DNA of 64,000 bases from an uncultured Eubacteriales bacterium (GCA_902775345.1 CACYLW010000003.1:1-64000); one strand, 5' to 3'; shown: positions 1 to 8,813, counted from the first letter of the stretch. Translations and numbers: made by a program. Notes: generated from the letters alone by a model not told the origin.

Positions 1-316
1 AGAATCTAAGTGTCAAGCGAAGTAATAATGTATTCGATTGAAGATGTTGTGAGGATTACGAGGTGGAGCAAAAAAGTAGTACAGAATCTCTTTAATGATA
101 GTGTAGCCTCACATCTGCTGGAATCTTATTCCTGTCCATAAGAAAACTCCCTTCGCGATTAACAGTGTTTTGTTTTTCACTGTCTCTCGTAAAGGGAGCA
201 TATCAAAGGCGAGGACTTCTCAGCTGTGTAGATTACTACTTATTGGGTTGAACCGCCGTATGCCGAACGGCACGTACGGTGGTGTGAGAGGGGCTACAAG
301 TTAGCCCCTACTCGAT
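1..316 (+). mobile_element. Group II intron, class C-like, 3' end (5' part outside window)
   Basis: The last ~75 nt fold as domains V and VI of a group II intron. Domain V (about 243-277) has a lower helix ACCGCCGTA/TACGGTGGT, a CG bulge and an upper stem TGCC/GGCA closed by GAAC, with CGC at the catalytic-triad position, as is typical of class C introns. Domain VI (about 280-314) is GAG-AGGGGCTA / TAGCCCCT-A-CTC with an unpaired branch-point A, and the intron ends in AT at 316. A further hairpin, CTCCCTT...AAGGGAG at about 147-197, lies upstream. The intron reverse transcriptase would lie left of the window. Class C introns normally insert just past transcription terminators. Here the 3' exon starts one base before the TetR stop codon. 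Confidence 0.8.
28..141 (+). other. Small unexplained reading frame inside the intron
   Basis: A 37-codon frame from ATG to TAA lies between the left edge and domain V. Its first half (YSIEDVVRITRWSKK) looks helical and faintly like the first helices of a small helix-turn-helix protein. The same frame has a stop at 7-9, so it is not an obvious tail of the intron reverse transcriptase. It may be chance. Confidence 0.15.
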
Positions 317-317
317 T

Positions 318-899
318 CTATATTCGTATTGAGTTAAGGTATGGTGTCAATAGTGCGTCGACACTGTCCACCAATGAATACTGGCAGTGTGAGAGCAGCC
401 AGTTGTATGTCAGACCGCGGTGCAAAGCGGCAATGTTCCTTGCATAGTCGAGCGGCGAACGGTTATCCCTGATCTGTCCTGCATGTATCCCTTCTCTGAG
501 AAGCTTGTACATAAGCTGGAAATACTCACGGCGCTCATCCATGATGTATCTGTTGCCTTCGGTCATTACCTGGAATCCGTACAGTGCTGGGAGGAAGGAC
601 TTATACCTGGAATTCTCAACAGCTTCTGTTGAATACAGGACGTAATCGTGGAGAAGATCGACTCTGTTGCGCGTCATGTCCTGTGTCTCGGCCCAGTCAG
701 TATAGTTCCTGTCAAAGTACCATGCCATCCTGAAGAGCAGGTCCTCCTTGGCACGGAAGTGGTGATAGAAAGCTCCCTTAGAAGTTCCTGCGCGCTCAAT
801 GATTTCATTCAGAGTCGTATTATCGTAACCCTTCTCCATGAACAGCTCCCATGCGGCTTCTATTATCTTTTCTTTCGTGCTGATTCTCTTAGTCGCCAT
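318..899 (-). CDS. TetR/AcrR-family transcriptional regulator
   Basis: A 193-residue DNA-binding repressor. The N-terminal helix-turn-helix is clear (KEKIIEAAWELFMEKGYDN, then TLNEIIERAGTSKGAFYHHF), followed by a helical ligand-binding domain of normal length. The ATG at 897-899 is preferred over one 12 codons upstream because GGAG sits 11 nt before it. The gene diverges from the M14 peptidase/DUF969-DUF979 operon and probably controls it. An imperfect inverted repeat at 923-949, just upstream of the start, is a likely operator. The stop codon at 318-320 lies two bases from the end of a group II intron, so the gene's own terminator is probably beyond the intron. The ligand is unknown; a peptide or pyroglutamate-like compound would fit the neighbours. 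Confidence 0.9.
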   Translation of the reverse strand: MATKRISTKEKIIEAAWELFMEKGYDNTTLNEIIERAGTSKGAFYHHFRAKEDLLFRMAWYFDRNYTDWAETQDMTRNRVDLLHDYVLYSTEAVENSRYKSFLPALYGFQVMTEGNRYIMDERREYFQLMYKLLREGIHAGQIRDNRSPLDYARNIAALHRGLTYNWLLSHCQYSLVDSVDALLTPYLNSIRI

Positions 900-922
900 C
901 TTGTACAAATCTCCTTGAATAA

Positions 923-949
923 TTGTTACAGGCAATTAGGCTCTAACAA
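923..949. promoter_or_regulatory. Candidate TetR operator
   Basis: TTGTTA-15 nt-TAACAA with additional partial symmetry inside (GGC...GGC/GCC-like positions). It lies 24 nt upstream of the TetR start in the divergent intergenic region. The position suits autoregulation. Inferred from symmetry and location only. Confidence 0.45.
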
Positions 950-1036
950 AAAAATAACATTTCTGCACTTTCATTTAAAGAACATTTTTCAAAGCAGGGG
1001 CACGTTAACAATATTGGATTCCAAACCATACAATAA

Positions 1037-1072
1037 TTGACAAGTTGGATGCTGAAAGATACAATGATTTTG
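1037..1072 (+). promoter_or_regulatory. Sigma-A type promoter of the peptidase operon
   Basis: TTGACA at 1037-1042, 17 nt spacer, TACAAT at 1060-1065. This is a near-consensus vegetative promoter, with a predicted start near 1072. It drives the M14 peptidase and probably the DUF969-DUF979 genes after it. Confidence 0.8.
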
Positions 1073-1077
1073 AAAAA

Positions 1078-1115
1078 CAGACCGCAGTCCGTACAAGAGT
1101 ATGCGGTGCGGTCTG
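1078..1115 (+). promoter_or_regulatory. 5' leader hairpin before the M14 peptidase
   Basis: CAGACCGCA at 1078-1086 pairs with TGCGGTCTG at 1107-1115, and a second stem forms inside (CCGTAC with GTA-CGG). It starts a few nt after the predicted transcription start and has no T run after it, so it looks like an mRNA 5' stabiliser or control structure rather than a terminator. Confidence 0.5.
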
Positions 1116-1173
1116 CAATTACTGAACAGTCTGATCCATGATCAGACATCAAATGAAGAAAGGAGGAATAGTT

Positions 1174-4100
1174 ACGAATAAGCAGCTTAAAGACAAGATA
1201 AGACTTGAGCGCGGCATGGACTGGCATGCTAAGGAACTGGCAGTTGAATATGCACGCGCAACAGGCTTCCAGACAGAGGCAGCTGAATTCCCGGTAACTT
1301 CTTATACAGAAGGAACTCCGGTACCGGCAGACTTTGCGCACTTCGCAGCTATAGAGCCCAAGACAAGTCAGGTTACAGTACCTGCTGATTACGTAGCATC
1401 TTCGGACTCCGCAAAGCCTATCCAGGACTTCGACTGGCGCAGGAAGAGAGGCCTTGAGCGAGTCTTCTCCAAGGGAGCGATTCTTGAAGACAACAACATG
1501 GATCAGCTGCCGGATGAGATGAATGTACATTTCGTCATGGCAGAGGATGCAGATGACAGCATTGTCGCTGCAGCATGCAACCTTGCATTCCGCTTTGGCA
1601 TGGAGACTACCGCATACAGCGGAAGACTTCTCTGCAAGGAAGAGCCTGCAGGCAACTGTATCGTCTTCAGGAACGCAGATACCTGCAGCATGGTCCAGGA
1701 GAACAAGGATGGTGGAATAAGAGTAACAGTCTCAGGCAGTGGTGATGAACTTGTCGGATTTGTCGCTGAAATCTGTGAGACATTCCCGCAGCAGGGATGC
1801 TTTGACACATGGACTGACCGTGTAACAGAGATTGCTGACGCATTCCAGATGAGGACTCTCGACGGACAGCTCGCTGCACTCGGCATTCTGGGTGATACTG
1901 AGACAACTGCGTATGTTGATCCGGATATCAAGACAAGGAAGGCCATCGCAGAGAAGGCTTTCCCTAAGGCAGAGTTCGTAAGCTACAAGGATGATGAACT
2001 CAGATATTCCAAGGAATATGACATTGAATGGGAAGTTGATACCCTTGACAGAATGCTTGCTGAGAAGGTCTATCCGTCAGTTAAGAGTGGAGATGCTGTT
2101 GAGGTAAGGATCGCTGTAAGCGAAGACAAGACTGTCAGAGCCGAGATCGCTGATAAGATCACGAAGTCTCTGGAAGCAGCAGGTGCAGCCTCGACTGATG
2201 TACGTGTTTTCTGCTCCTACAAGCAGGGCTACTCATGGATCGATGAAGACATCCTGCCAAGACTTGCAGGCAAGAAAGTTGGCAAGTTCGAGATATCCTT
2301 CAAGCCTTTCCTGGCACCGGGAGAGACCACATGGAAGGACGAAGATGGTGCTATTCCTAATTATAACAATGTCGGCGGCAATCCGGACCACTGGTATGAC
2401 ATGCCGATCAGATTCCTGCAGGAGCTGTACCCGGTAGAGGATACTATCGTTGCAACTACAGGCATTGAGGGAGATGACGTAGTATTCAGAGCCTATGAGG
2501 GCGATCAGGACATCACATATCTCGTCAGAGTTACTGACACTGATGGCAATGAGATCCTGACAGATACATACAAGGTCGCTTATTCAGAGAGACCTTACAT
2601 CGACCAGTACAAGGACATGGGCAAAGTTCATCCGATGACTGGATACCTCAGGGTCAGAGTCAACGGCGCTGAGACCTTAGATGAGCGTGTTGAGTCTGAT
2701 GTAGAGAAGGTCTGGGATATCATCCAGGGCGATGTTCTGACTGAGCTCCGTGCTTATGTGGATGAGCATACGGAGGGCAAAGACCTCATGGCTGCTCAGC
2801 CGTTCTTCGGAAGACTTCAGTTCGATCTTGATCTGAGTGAGCCTGACGAGAGACTCACATCAAGAGAGGATCTGAATTCATCACTTGATGCACTTCATGA
2901 AGATATCTACTTCATGATCACAGACTACTTCAAGAACTACGGCAACGAGAAGGGCGGTGTTCTTACAGATGCTCCGGGTCTTGTATATCCTAAGATACGC
3001 AAGCGTACCGGCAAGCCGTACATGAAGGTTTCCGTATTCGGAAGGAAGGCTGATGAGCCTTGCGTCAAGTCAGCGGATCGCCGGATTTGCGCGACACTCG
3101 GAAGAGAAGACGTCGATGTATATGTCACAGGTATTTCAAGAGGTGATGCAGGCAACCGCATTCATATTGCTGTAGAGGGAGTTCCTGAGGAATTCATCGG
3201 GAGTTATGCAAAGCTCTTCGCAGACGGAGTGCTTGATATCTCAGAGCGCATAGAGCTCTTCAGTGAAGTTGTTCTTGAGGCCTGCGGCAAGGAATATGTC
3301 ATCCCTGTCACAGCACCGGCAGAGATTCCTAAGGACGTAGATATCAGAGATATCGATATTTCTGAGTTCGATCTTATCGGATATGACAGGTGCATGGAGA
3401 TCATTGACCAGCTCAAGCACGTCAAAGGTCTCAACGTATTCCGCACTACCAAATCCTACACAGGCAGGGATCACTATGCTATAGAGCTCAGACCTGACAG
3501 GACCGGATATATATCAAGAACCAAGAGGATCACAGCTCATCAGACAGAACTCATCATCTGCAGACATCATGCTAATGAGGTTTCGAGCACCAACGAGGCA
3601 TTCATGCTGCTCAGAGAGCTCCTGACCAATGACAAGTACAGTGATCTGACAGAGCAGATGAACCTGACGATCGTCCCTATGGATAATGTCGATGGTGCGG
3701 CTCTGCACTATGAACTCCAGCAGGACAACCCGACCTGGAAGCTTCATATCGCAAGATTCAATGCTATCGGCAAGGAGTTCTATCATGATCACTTCAAGAT
3801 GGATACTATCCATACCGAGGCGCTTGGTCTCAGAAGGCTGTTCATGACACTTCTGCCTGATGCGCTGATAGATAATCACGGCGTTCCTAGCCATGAATGG
3901 GAGCAGCAGTTCGCCGGCTATACATCACCTTCATTCAGAGGATTCTGGCTGCCGCGTTCACTTCTGTATGGATACTTCTATCACATCACCGGAGATGAAT
4001 ACGCATACAACATCAAGCTGAATGAACGCATCCAGGATGTTATCGCTGACAACTATCTGGATAACGAGGAAGTAACCCGCGAGAACAAGCTCTGGGCAAG

Positions 4101-4443
4101 ACAGTTCGAGAAATACGCTCACGGCTGGATGCCTAAGATGTTCCCGGCTACTTACTATAAGAACATGATCAACTACTGGATACCTAGTCCGTATAATCCT
4201 GAACACAGATATCCTTCGATTAGATTCCCATGGATCCTGAGCCTGGATTATGTAAGTGAGGTTGCAGACGAGACGGCACAGGGTGAGTACCTCAACCGCT
4301 GCGCAAGAGCACATCTTGAGCATGACAAAGCCATCATCGGTAGCCTGCGCAATGCTCACAAGGTCTATCGTGAAGAGTGGAACTTCTCAGATTCTGATGT
4401 CAGGGCTGAACTGACAAGGAAGAGACCAATCTTTGTGGATTGA
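1174..4443 (+). CDS. Very large M14-family zinc carboxypeptidase, apparent ACG start
   Basis: About 1089 residues. The C-terminal third is a peptidase M14 domain. The HxxE zinc motif lies in HHANE (His799, Glu802 counted from the ACG), a downstream asparagine-histidine pair lies in DNHG, and there is an M14-like NxxD region around PMDNVDG. The first ~750 residues are not recognised; they contain mixed alpha/beta stretches and no signal peptide, so the enzyme appears cytoplasmic. The best ribosome binding site, AAAGGAGG at 1159-1166, lies 7 nt before ACG at 1174. The only in-frame ATGs (1138, 1153) precede or overlap that site. The gene is 76 nt upstream of the DUF969-DUF979-Pcp genes, so it probably trims peptides brought in by that system. 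The M14 assignment is firm; the start codon is uncertain. Confidence 0.8.
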   Translation, partial: TNKQLKDKIRLERGMDWHAKELAVEYARATGFQTEAAEFPVTSYTEGTPVPADFAHFAAIEPKTSQVTVPADYVASSDSAKPIQDFDWRRKRGLERVFSKGAILEDNNMDQLPDEMNVHFVMAEDADDSIVAAACNLAFRFGMETTAYSGRLLCKEEPAGNCIVFRNADTCSMVQENKDGGIRVTVSGSGDELVGFVAEICETFPQQGCFDTWTDRVTEIADAFQMRTLDGQLAALGILGDTETTAYVDPDIKTRKAIAEKAFPKAEFVSYKDDELRYSKEYDIEWEVDTLDRMLAEKVYPSVKSGDAVEVRIAVSEDKTVRAEIADKITKSLEAAGAASTDVRVFCSYKQGYSWIDEDILPRLAGKKVGKFEISFKPFLAPGETTWKDEDGAIPNYNNVGGNPDHWYDMPIRFLQELYPVEDTIVATTGIEGDDVVFRAYEGDQDITYLVRVTDTDGNEILTDTYKVAYSERPYIDQYKDMGKVHPMTGYLRVRVNGAETLDERVESDVEKVWDIIQGDVLTELRAYVDEHTEGKDLMAAQPFFGRLQFDLDLSEPDERLTSREDLNSSLDALHEDIYFMITDYFKNYGNEKGGVLTDAPGLVYPKIRKRTGKPYMKVSVFGRKADEPCVKSADRRICATLGREDVDVYVTGISRGDAGNRIHIAVEGVPEEFIGSYAKLFADGVLDISERIELFSEVVLEACGKEYVIPVTAPAEIPKDVDIRDIDISEFDLIGYDRCMEIIDQLKHVKGLNVFRTTKSYTGRDHYAIELRPDRTGYISRTKRITAHQTELIICRHHANEVSSTNEAFMLLRELLTNDKYSDLTEQMNLTIVPMDNVDGAALHYELQQDNPTWKLHIARFNAIGKEFYHDHFKMDTIHTEALGLRRLFMTLLPDALIDNHGVPSHEWEQQFAGYTSPSFRGFWLPRSLLYGYFYHITGDEYAYNIKLNERIQDVIADNYLDNEEVTRENKLWARQFEKYAHGWMPKMFPATYYKNMINYWIPSPYNPEHRYPSIRFPWILSLDYVSEVADETAQGEYLNRCARAHLEHDKAIIGSLRNAHKVYREEWNFSDSDVRAELTRKRPIFVD

Positions 4444-4519
4444 TCAGAGTTCATATAATCCTATCCGTTATTTCTAAATCAATATCACAACTCTACAAGA
4501 TTTTATAAGGAGGAACACA

Positions 4520-5227
4520 ATGGCACTAATCAAATTGTTGGGAGTTCTGATCGTAATCGTAGGATTCGCACTGAAGCTGGATTCGATCCTCATCGTAATC
4601 TCTGCTGCTATCGTAACAGCACTTGTAGGCGGCCTCGGTGTAACAGGACTTCTTGAGACACTTGGAACAACATTCGTTGCAAACCGCAGCATGGCTATCT
4701 TCATTCTGATCATGCTGGTAACCGGAACTCTTGAGAGAAACGGTCTGCGTAATGCAGCTGCTGCACTGATCGGTAAGGTCAAGAACGCAAGCCCTGGCAA
4801 GATCATTGGCGCATACGGAATCATGAGAGCTGTATTCGCTGCATTCAACGCAAGCTTCGGTGGTGTAGCCGGATTCGTAAGACCGGTTATCATGCCTATG
4901 ATGGAAGGTTCCATCGAGTCCCGCGGACTTAAGATTAACGAGGATTACATGGACAACCTCAAGGGTATGGCATCAGGTATGGAGAACATTGCGTGGTTCT
5001 TCTGCCAGGTACTGTTCGTTGGTGGAGCAGGCGGCCTGCTTGTTCAGTCCACACTCGAGCCACTTGGATATCATGTTGAACTGATCGACCTCGCTAAGGC
5101 TGAAATCCCTGTAGCTATCTTCGCTGTTATAGTTGGTATCGTATATTACTACATCAGAGACAAGAAGCTCGCTAAGAAGTACTATGGCGAGGACATCGCG
5201 AAGATTGCAGTTGAAGAAGAGAAATAA
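4520..5227 (+). CDS. DUF969 family membrane protein
   Basis: 235 residues with about five to six hydrophobic segments and a charged C-terminal tail. Conserved stretches such as ASFGGVAGFVRPVIMPM match the DUF969 family. An AAGGAGG site precedes the ATG. DUF969 and DUF979 almost always occur as an adjacent pair with pyroglutamyl peptidase I, as here, and are presumed to form a transporter or permease. The substrate has not been shown; small peptides or 5-oxoproline are the obvious guess from context. Confidence 0.88.
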   Translation: MALIKLLGVLIVIVGFALKLDSILIVISAAIVTALVGGLGVTGLLETLGTTFVANRSMAIFILIMLVTGTLERNGLRNAAAALIGKVKNASPGKIIGAYGIMRAVFAAFNASFGGVAGFVRPVIMPMMEGSIESRGLKINEDYMDNLKGMASGMENIAWFFCQVLFVGGAGGLLVQSTLEPLGYHVELIDLAKAEIPVAIFAVIVGIVYYYIRDKKLAKKYYGEDIAKIAVEEEK

Positions 5228-5244
5228 GAAAGGAGGCTCGTACA

Positions 5245-6192
5245 ATGTCATTTTTCACTAGTGCTGACGTAACAACTGGTCAGAAATTACTGGAGATCAT
5301 CTACATCGTAATCGGTCTCATCACATTATATACAGGTATCAAGAACGCAACAGACAAAGAGAATCCTTACAGAGTAGGAACAGCTGTATTCTGGTGCACA
5401 CTCGGTGTTGTACTTGCTTTCGGACGCTGGATCCCGCCAATGGTAGACGGTGCTCTGATTATCATCATGACAATCCCTGCTATTCTTCACAAGGTTGGCG
5501 TTGGTAAGACTGCAAACCCTACAGAAGAGTACTCCAAGAGTGTATTTGACAAGATCGGAATGAAGATCTTCCTGCCGGCTCTGTCAATCGGTATCTGCGC
5601 AGTAGGTTTCGCTATTTTCCTGCCACAGCTCGGAGCTATGGTTGGTATCGGCGCCGGAATCATCATCTCCATCATCCTGCTGATCGTATTCAACCCTGAC
5701 AACAAGCCAGCTGTATTCCTGACAGACTCAGAGAGACTGCTCTCACAGGTAGGACCTCTGTCAATGCTCCCTATGCTGCTCGCTTCTCTCGGTGCTATCT
5801 TCACAGCTGCCGGAGTTGGCGATGTAATCGCAGGACTTGTAGGAAAGGTAATCCCACAGGGCAATGTAAATGTCGGAATCATCGTTTTCGCTATCGCTAT
5901 GGCACTGTTCACAGTTATCATGGGTAACGGATTCGCAGCTATCACAGTTATCACAGTAGGTATCGGAGCTCCATTCGTACTCGCATACGGTGCAGATCCT
6001 GTTATCATCGGAATGGTAGCACTTACCTGCGGATACTGCGGAACACTGAGCACACCTATGGCTGCTAACTTCAACATCGTACCGGTAGCTATGCTCGAGA
6101 TGAAGGATAAGTTCGGCGTTATCAAGAACCAGCTCGTTCCAGCCGCACTTCTCCTTGCATTCCAGATCGCATACATGATCATTGCAAAGTAA
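5245..6192 (+). CDS. DUF979 family membrane protein
   Basis: 315 residues with roughly nine or ten membrane segments. A conserved central region (GVGDVIAGLVGKVIPQG, then VIMGNGFAAITVITVG) and the C-terminal GYCGTLSTPMAANFNIVP resemble the DUF979 family and, loosely, ion-coupled permeases. It starts 17 nt after the DUF969 gene with its own AAAGGAGG, so the two should be made in equal amounts. Probably the second subunit or half of the same transporter. Confidence 0.88.
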   Translation: MSFFTSADVTTGQKLLEIIYIVIGLITLYTGIKNATDKENPYRVGTAVFWCTLGVVLAFGRWIPPMVDGALIIIMTIPAILHKVGVGKTANPTEEYSKSVFDKIGMKIFLPALSIGICAVGFAIFLPQLGAMVGIGAGIIISIILLIVFNPDNKPAVFLTDSERLLSQVGPLSMLPMLLASLGAIFTAAGVGDVIAGLVGKVIPQGNVNVGIIVFAIAMALFTVIMGNGFAAITVITVGIGAPFVLAYGADPVIIGMVALTCGYCGTLSTPMAANFNIVPVAMLEMKDKFGVIKNQLVPAALLLAFQIAYMIIAK

Positions 6193-6219
6193 TAAATTCA
6201 AGAAGAGTAAGGCCCGCTT

Positions 6220-7227
6220 ATGAGTTATGAGATTCAGGAAATTGTCAAGATGAGTGAGGGCGCAGACATTATCGCCAAGGACTGGCTTCACCTCAAGAGA
6301 GGCGAACGCTGCCTGATAGTGACCACGACCACACACATAGAAGAAGCTCACCTCATGAAACAGCGCTTTGAACTGTGTGCCAGAAGCGTTGATCTCATGG
6401 TCATGGAAGAGAAAGGCAAGAAAGTCAGCGATTTCTTCGATGAGAAAGAGACAATATTTGATGATTACAACGTTATAGTTGGCGCAGCGGATTATTCAAT
6501 CGTAACCACTAAGGCGGCAAAGAGAGCAATCGGAAGGGGCAGCAAGTTCCTGTCCCTTCCGCTCTCAACTAACAATGGCAAGTCGATGCTCGGATTTGAA
6601 TTCATCAAGATGGATACCAAGAAGAGCAAGATGATCGCCAATGTTATCAAGAGATATATCGACAGCGGTCAGGTCGTACACGTAACAACCAAGCTCGGTA
6701 CAGATCTTCGCTTCTACAAGCGCAACCGCTACGCCGGATTCTTCAACGGCGATGTCAAAGCAGGCAGAGGATTCTCTTCCGCTTCGATCGAGATATATGT
6801 CGCAATAGAAGAAACCGAAACAACGGGAACACTGATCCTCGACGGATCGCTGGGGTATATCGGCAAGGTCGAGAAACCTTTCCGTATAGAGATTAGGACT
6901 GGACAAATCACTGAAATAGAGCAGACTCCGGATGGAAAGCGTCTCAAGGAGTACCTTGAGAGCTTTGAGGATGAGCGTATGTATATAGCTGCAGAGCTCG
7001 GCATAGGACTCAACTATCTGTCTAAATGTGAGGGAAACTGCTATATTGAAGATGAATCGTCCTACGGGACATTCCATATAGGATTTGGCCGTAATGTTGC
7101 ACTTGGCGGAGTGCAGGAAGCATGCAGCCACTTTGATCTGGTTACTTTCGAACCAGACATATTTGTTGATAATCGCAAGATCATAGAAGAAGGCCGGGTC
7201 ATTATCCCTGAGCCTCAGGTCTATTGA
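6220..7227 (+). CDS. M29-like aminopeptidase (leucyl aminopeptidase/NicX-like)
   Basis: 335 residues, shorter than classical thermophilic M29 aminopeptidases (about 370-410). The C-terminal half keeps the metal-ligand pattern of that fold: Glu in AELGIGLN, a Glu-rich EDESS segment followed by His in GTFHIGFG, and His-x-Asp in CSHFDLVTF. It may be a dimetal aminopeptidase for the peptides taken up by the DUF969-DUF979 pair. It lies 27 nt after DUF979 and 13 nt before pcp, clearly in the same operon. The related fold also includes ring-cleaving dioxygenases, so peptidase activity is an inference from context and ligands. Confidence 0.78.
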   Translation: MSYEIQEIVKMSEGADIIAKDWLHLKRGERCLIVTTTTHIEEAHLMKQRFELCARSVDLMVMEEKGKKVSDFFDEKETIFDDYNVIVGAADYSIVTTKAAKRAIGRGSKFLSLPLSTNNGKSMLGFEFIKMDTKKSKMIANVIKRYIDSGQVVHVTTKLGTDLRFYKRNRYAGFFNGDVKAGRGFSSASIEIYVAIEETETTGTLILDGSLGYIGKVEKPFRIEIRTGQITEIEQTPDGKRLKEYLESFEDERMYIAAELGIGLNYLSKCEGNCYIEDESSYGTFHIGFGRNVALGGVQEACSHFDLVTFEPDIFVDNRKIIEEGRVIIPEPQVY

Positions 7228-7240
7228 AAGGAGAATTATC

Positions 7241-7885
7241 ATGAAATTACTGATCACAGGATTCGATCCCTTTGGCGGTGCGGTAATCAATCCAGCATAC
7301 GAAGCAGTCAAGCTGCTTCCGGATCATATCGCAGGTTTTGATATCATCAAGCTGGAAGTACCAACAGTATTCGTTGATGATGGGCTCGTTCTCTCAAAGG
7401 CAATCGAAGAGAATCATCCTGATGTTGTCATCTGCGTCGGACAGGCAGGTGGCCGCTCCGGCATGACAATTGAGAAGGTAGCTGTAAATCTGATGGATGC
7501 CAGGATCCCTGACAACAAGGGACAGCAGCCACTTGATGAGCTGATCTGCAGGGACGGGGAGAATGCGTACTTTGCAAAGCTTCCTGTCAAAGCAATGGTC
7601 AAAGCCATGAAGGACAAGGGAATTCCGGCAAGACTGTCATATTCAGCAGGTACTTATGTATGCAATGACATCATGTACAGACTGCTGTATCTGATCGACA
7701 AGAAATATCCTGACATGCGTGGAGGATTCGTTCATGTACCATATCTGCCAGAGCAGGTACTTGAACTTCCGGACGGCACACCAAGTATGTCTGCAGCTTC
7801 TATCGCAGAGGCGCTTGAGGCCGGCATCGAAGCTGTTGCAGCCAATGACTACGACATCGTAGCAGTCGGAGGCGAAACACATTAA
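7241..7885 (+). CDS. pcp: Pyroglutamyl-peptidase I (C15)
   Basis: 214 residues, the usual length. It removes N-terminal pyroglutamate from peptides in the cytoplasm. The catalytic triad is visible: Glu in SGMTIEKVAVN, Cys in AGTYVCNDIMY and His in GGFVHVPYLPEQ. AAAGGAG precedes the ATG. It is last in the M14/DUF969/DUF979/M29 operon, which together could take up and fully degrade blocked peptides. The next 190 nt hold a broken coding remnant, so this end of the operon has been rearranged. Confidence 0.95.
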   Translation: MKLLITGFDPFGGAVINPAYEAVKLLPDHIAGFDIIKLEVPTVFVDDGLVLSKAIEENHPDVVICVGQAGGRSGMTIEKVAVNLMDARIPDNKGQQPLDELICRDGENAYFAKLPVKAMVKAMKDKGIPARLSYSAGTYVCNDIMYRLLYLIDKKYPDMRGGFVHVPYLPEQVLELPDGTPSMSAASIAEALEAGIEAVAANDYDIVAVGGETH

Positions 7886-8072
7886 GGATCTTCCAATTGC
7901 ATGGACAGAGAAACATTTCCTTGGAAGGGACTTCGAAGAGGTAGAGAAAGAGCTTACTGATTTTGGATTCTATGATATTGAGATGATCAGAAGTCAAGAG
8001 AAGTCCTTGCGTACAAAGGAACGTGCAGTTACAAATGTTGCTATTAAAGGTACCGATAAGTACAAGGATTGA
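7884..8072 (+). pseudogene. C-terminal fragment of a PASTA-like protein, no start
   Basis: Directly after pcp, in another frame, an open stretch reads KDLPIAWTEKHFLGRDFEEV and on to a TGA at 8070-8072, about 62 residues. The pattern GxDFEEVEKELTDFGFYDIE is typical of PASTA-like repeat domains at the C-terminus of larger membrane or zinc-ribbon proteins. No start codon or ribosome site is present and the frame opens only inside pcp, so it looks like the stump of a gene whose 5' part was deleted. Confidence 0.5.
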
Positions 8073-8531
8073 CACTTTATATAACAAACCTTTTGAACTT
8101 ATCTTTGATGAAAAGTATCTGTATTTGAAATAAATTGCTCATTTGGGCTTGTACAGTAAGTACTTTTGGAAGACGCTCAAACTGCAGGCAATTATTCACA
8201 GGAAGGACAAAAAACGACTGATTTTCAGCCCTTTGCATATTTATTCATCAATATACATTGGCGCAAAAATATGCATAATAACGTGTATTTTTTCCATATA
8301 CCTCTGCCCGGTCAAAAAAGTTTTTTCTATCAAGGACGACACACATCGAAGCATGTTGTCTCCTGAGAAGGCAAGACGAAGTCGAAGCCTGATCAGCTGG
8401 AGACACAGTTTGCCAGAGCGGTCGGAGAGAGCGAGCGTATGCGAAGTTCGATCCGGGCACCGCGGGACGGCAGGTAGTCGCAAGGATACAAAAGAAATAA
8501 TCCTGAAAAGCCTTGAAATTCAGGGAATTGC
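8073..8531. other. 460-nt region without a convincing gene
   Basis: AT-rich to about 8340, then GC-richer. The second half holds a nested hairpin (TGTCTCC 8357-8363 with GGAGACA 8399-8405, plus AGGC/GCCT and GAC/GTC inside). A short frame, 8367-8477 (GKTKSKPDQLETQFARAV...), lacks a start and looks like a protein C-terminus. Together with the broken genes on both sides this reads as an erosion or deletion scar. No tRNA can be folded from the GTTCGATCC at 8443-8451. Confidence 0.4.
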
Positions 8532-8545
8532 GGAGGTGATTTTCA

Positions 8546-8812
8546 TTGAACGATGTTTTTTATGAAATGATATTTAAGAGAAAGTCGTTTCATATTTTCA
8601 GAAATGTTGGGAACGAATCAATCCGTGAAGACGAACTTAACGATATACAAAATGCATATTCAGATTTTACTCCCCTGAATCCCGAAATCAAAACCGCTAT
8701 TCGCATTGTTCCCGAAGAAGAAACTAACTGTAAAAGAGGCGGAGAATACGTTACAAATGAGCAGATGAACGATAAGAAGTTCCTGAAGCTGATAAAAGCA
8801 ATGGAGGAGTAG
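8546..8812 (+). pseudogene. Truncated nitroreductase-family protein
   Basis: The first ~65 residues (VFYEMIFKRKSFHIF..., TPLNPEIKTAIRIVPEEET, CKRGGEY) match the N-terminus of a clostridial nitroreductase family of normally ~200+ residues. After GGEY the frame passes abruptly into VTNEQMNDKKFLKLIKAMEE and stops, so most of the FMN-binding domain is missing. Translation signals are intact: a perfect GGAGGTGAT five nt before a TTG start. Most likely an internal deletion joined the 5' end to another gene's tail. The product, if made, should be inactive as a nitroreductase. Confidence 0.65.
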
Positions 8813-8813
8813 C

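Noticed and set aside
943-1530. 195-codon minus-strand frame, Cys-rich
   Set aside because: Overlaps the M14 gene start, has no family resemblance and no ribosome site.
8399-8477. tRNA-like stretch with GAGCGGTCGGAG and GTTCGATCC
   Set aside because: The 5-bp T-stem cannot form (CGAAG against CGGGC), the acceptor arms do not match, and no anticodon stem is found.
8143-8565. 140-codon plus-strand frame
   Set aside because: Spans the AT-rich region and the hairpin; composition is uneven, there is no ribosome site and no family resemblance.
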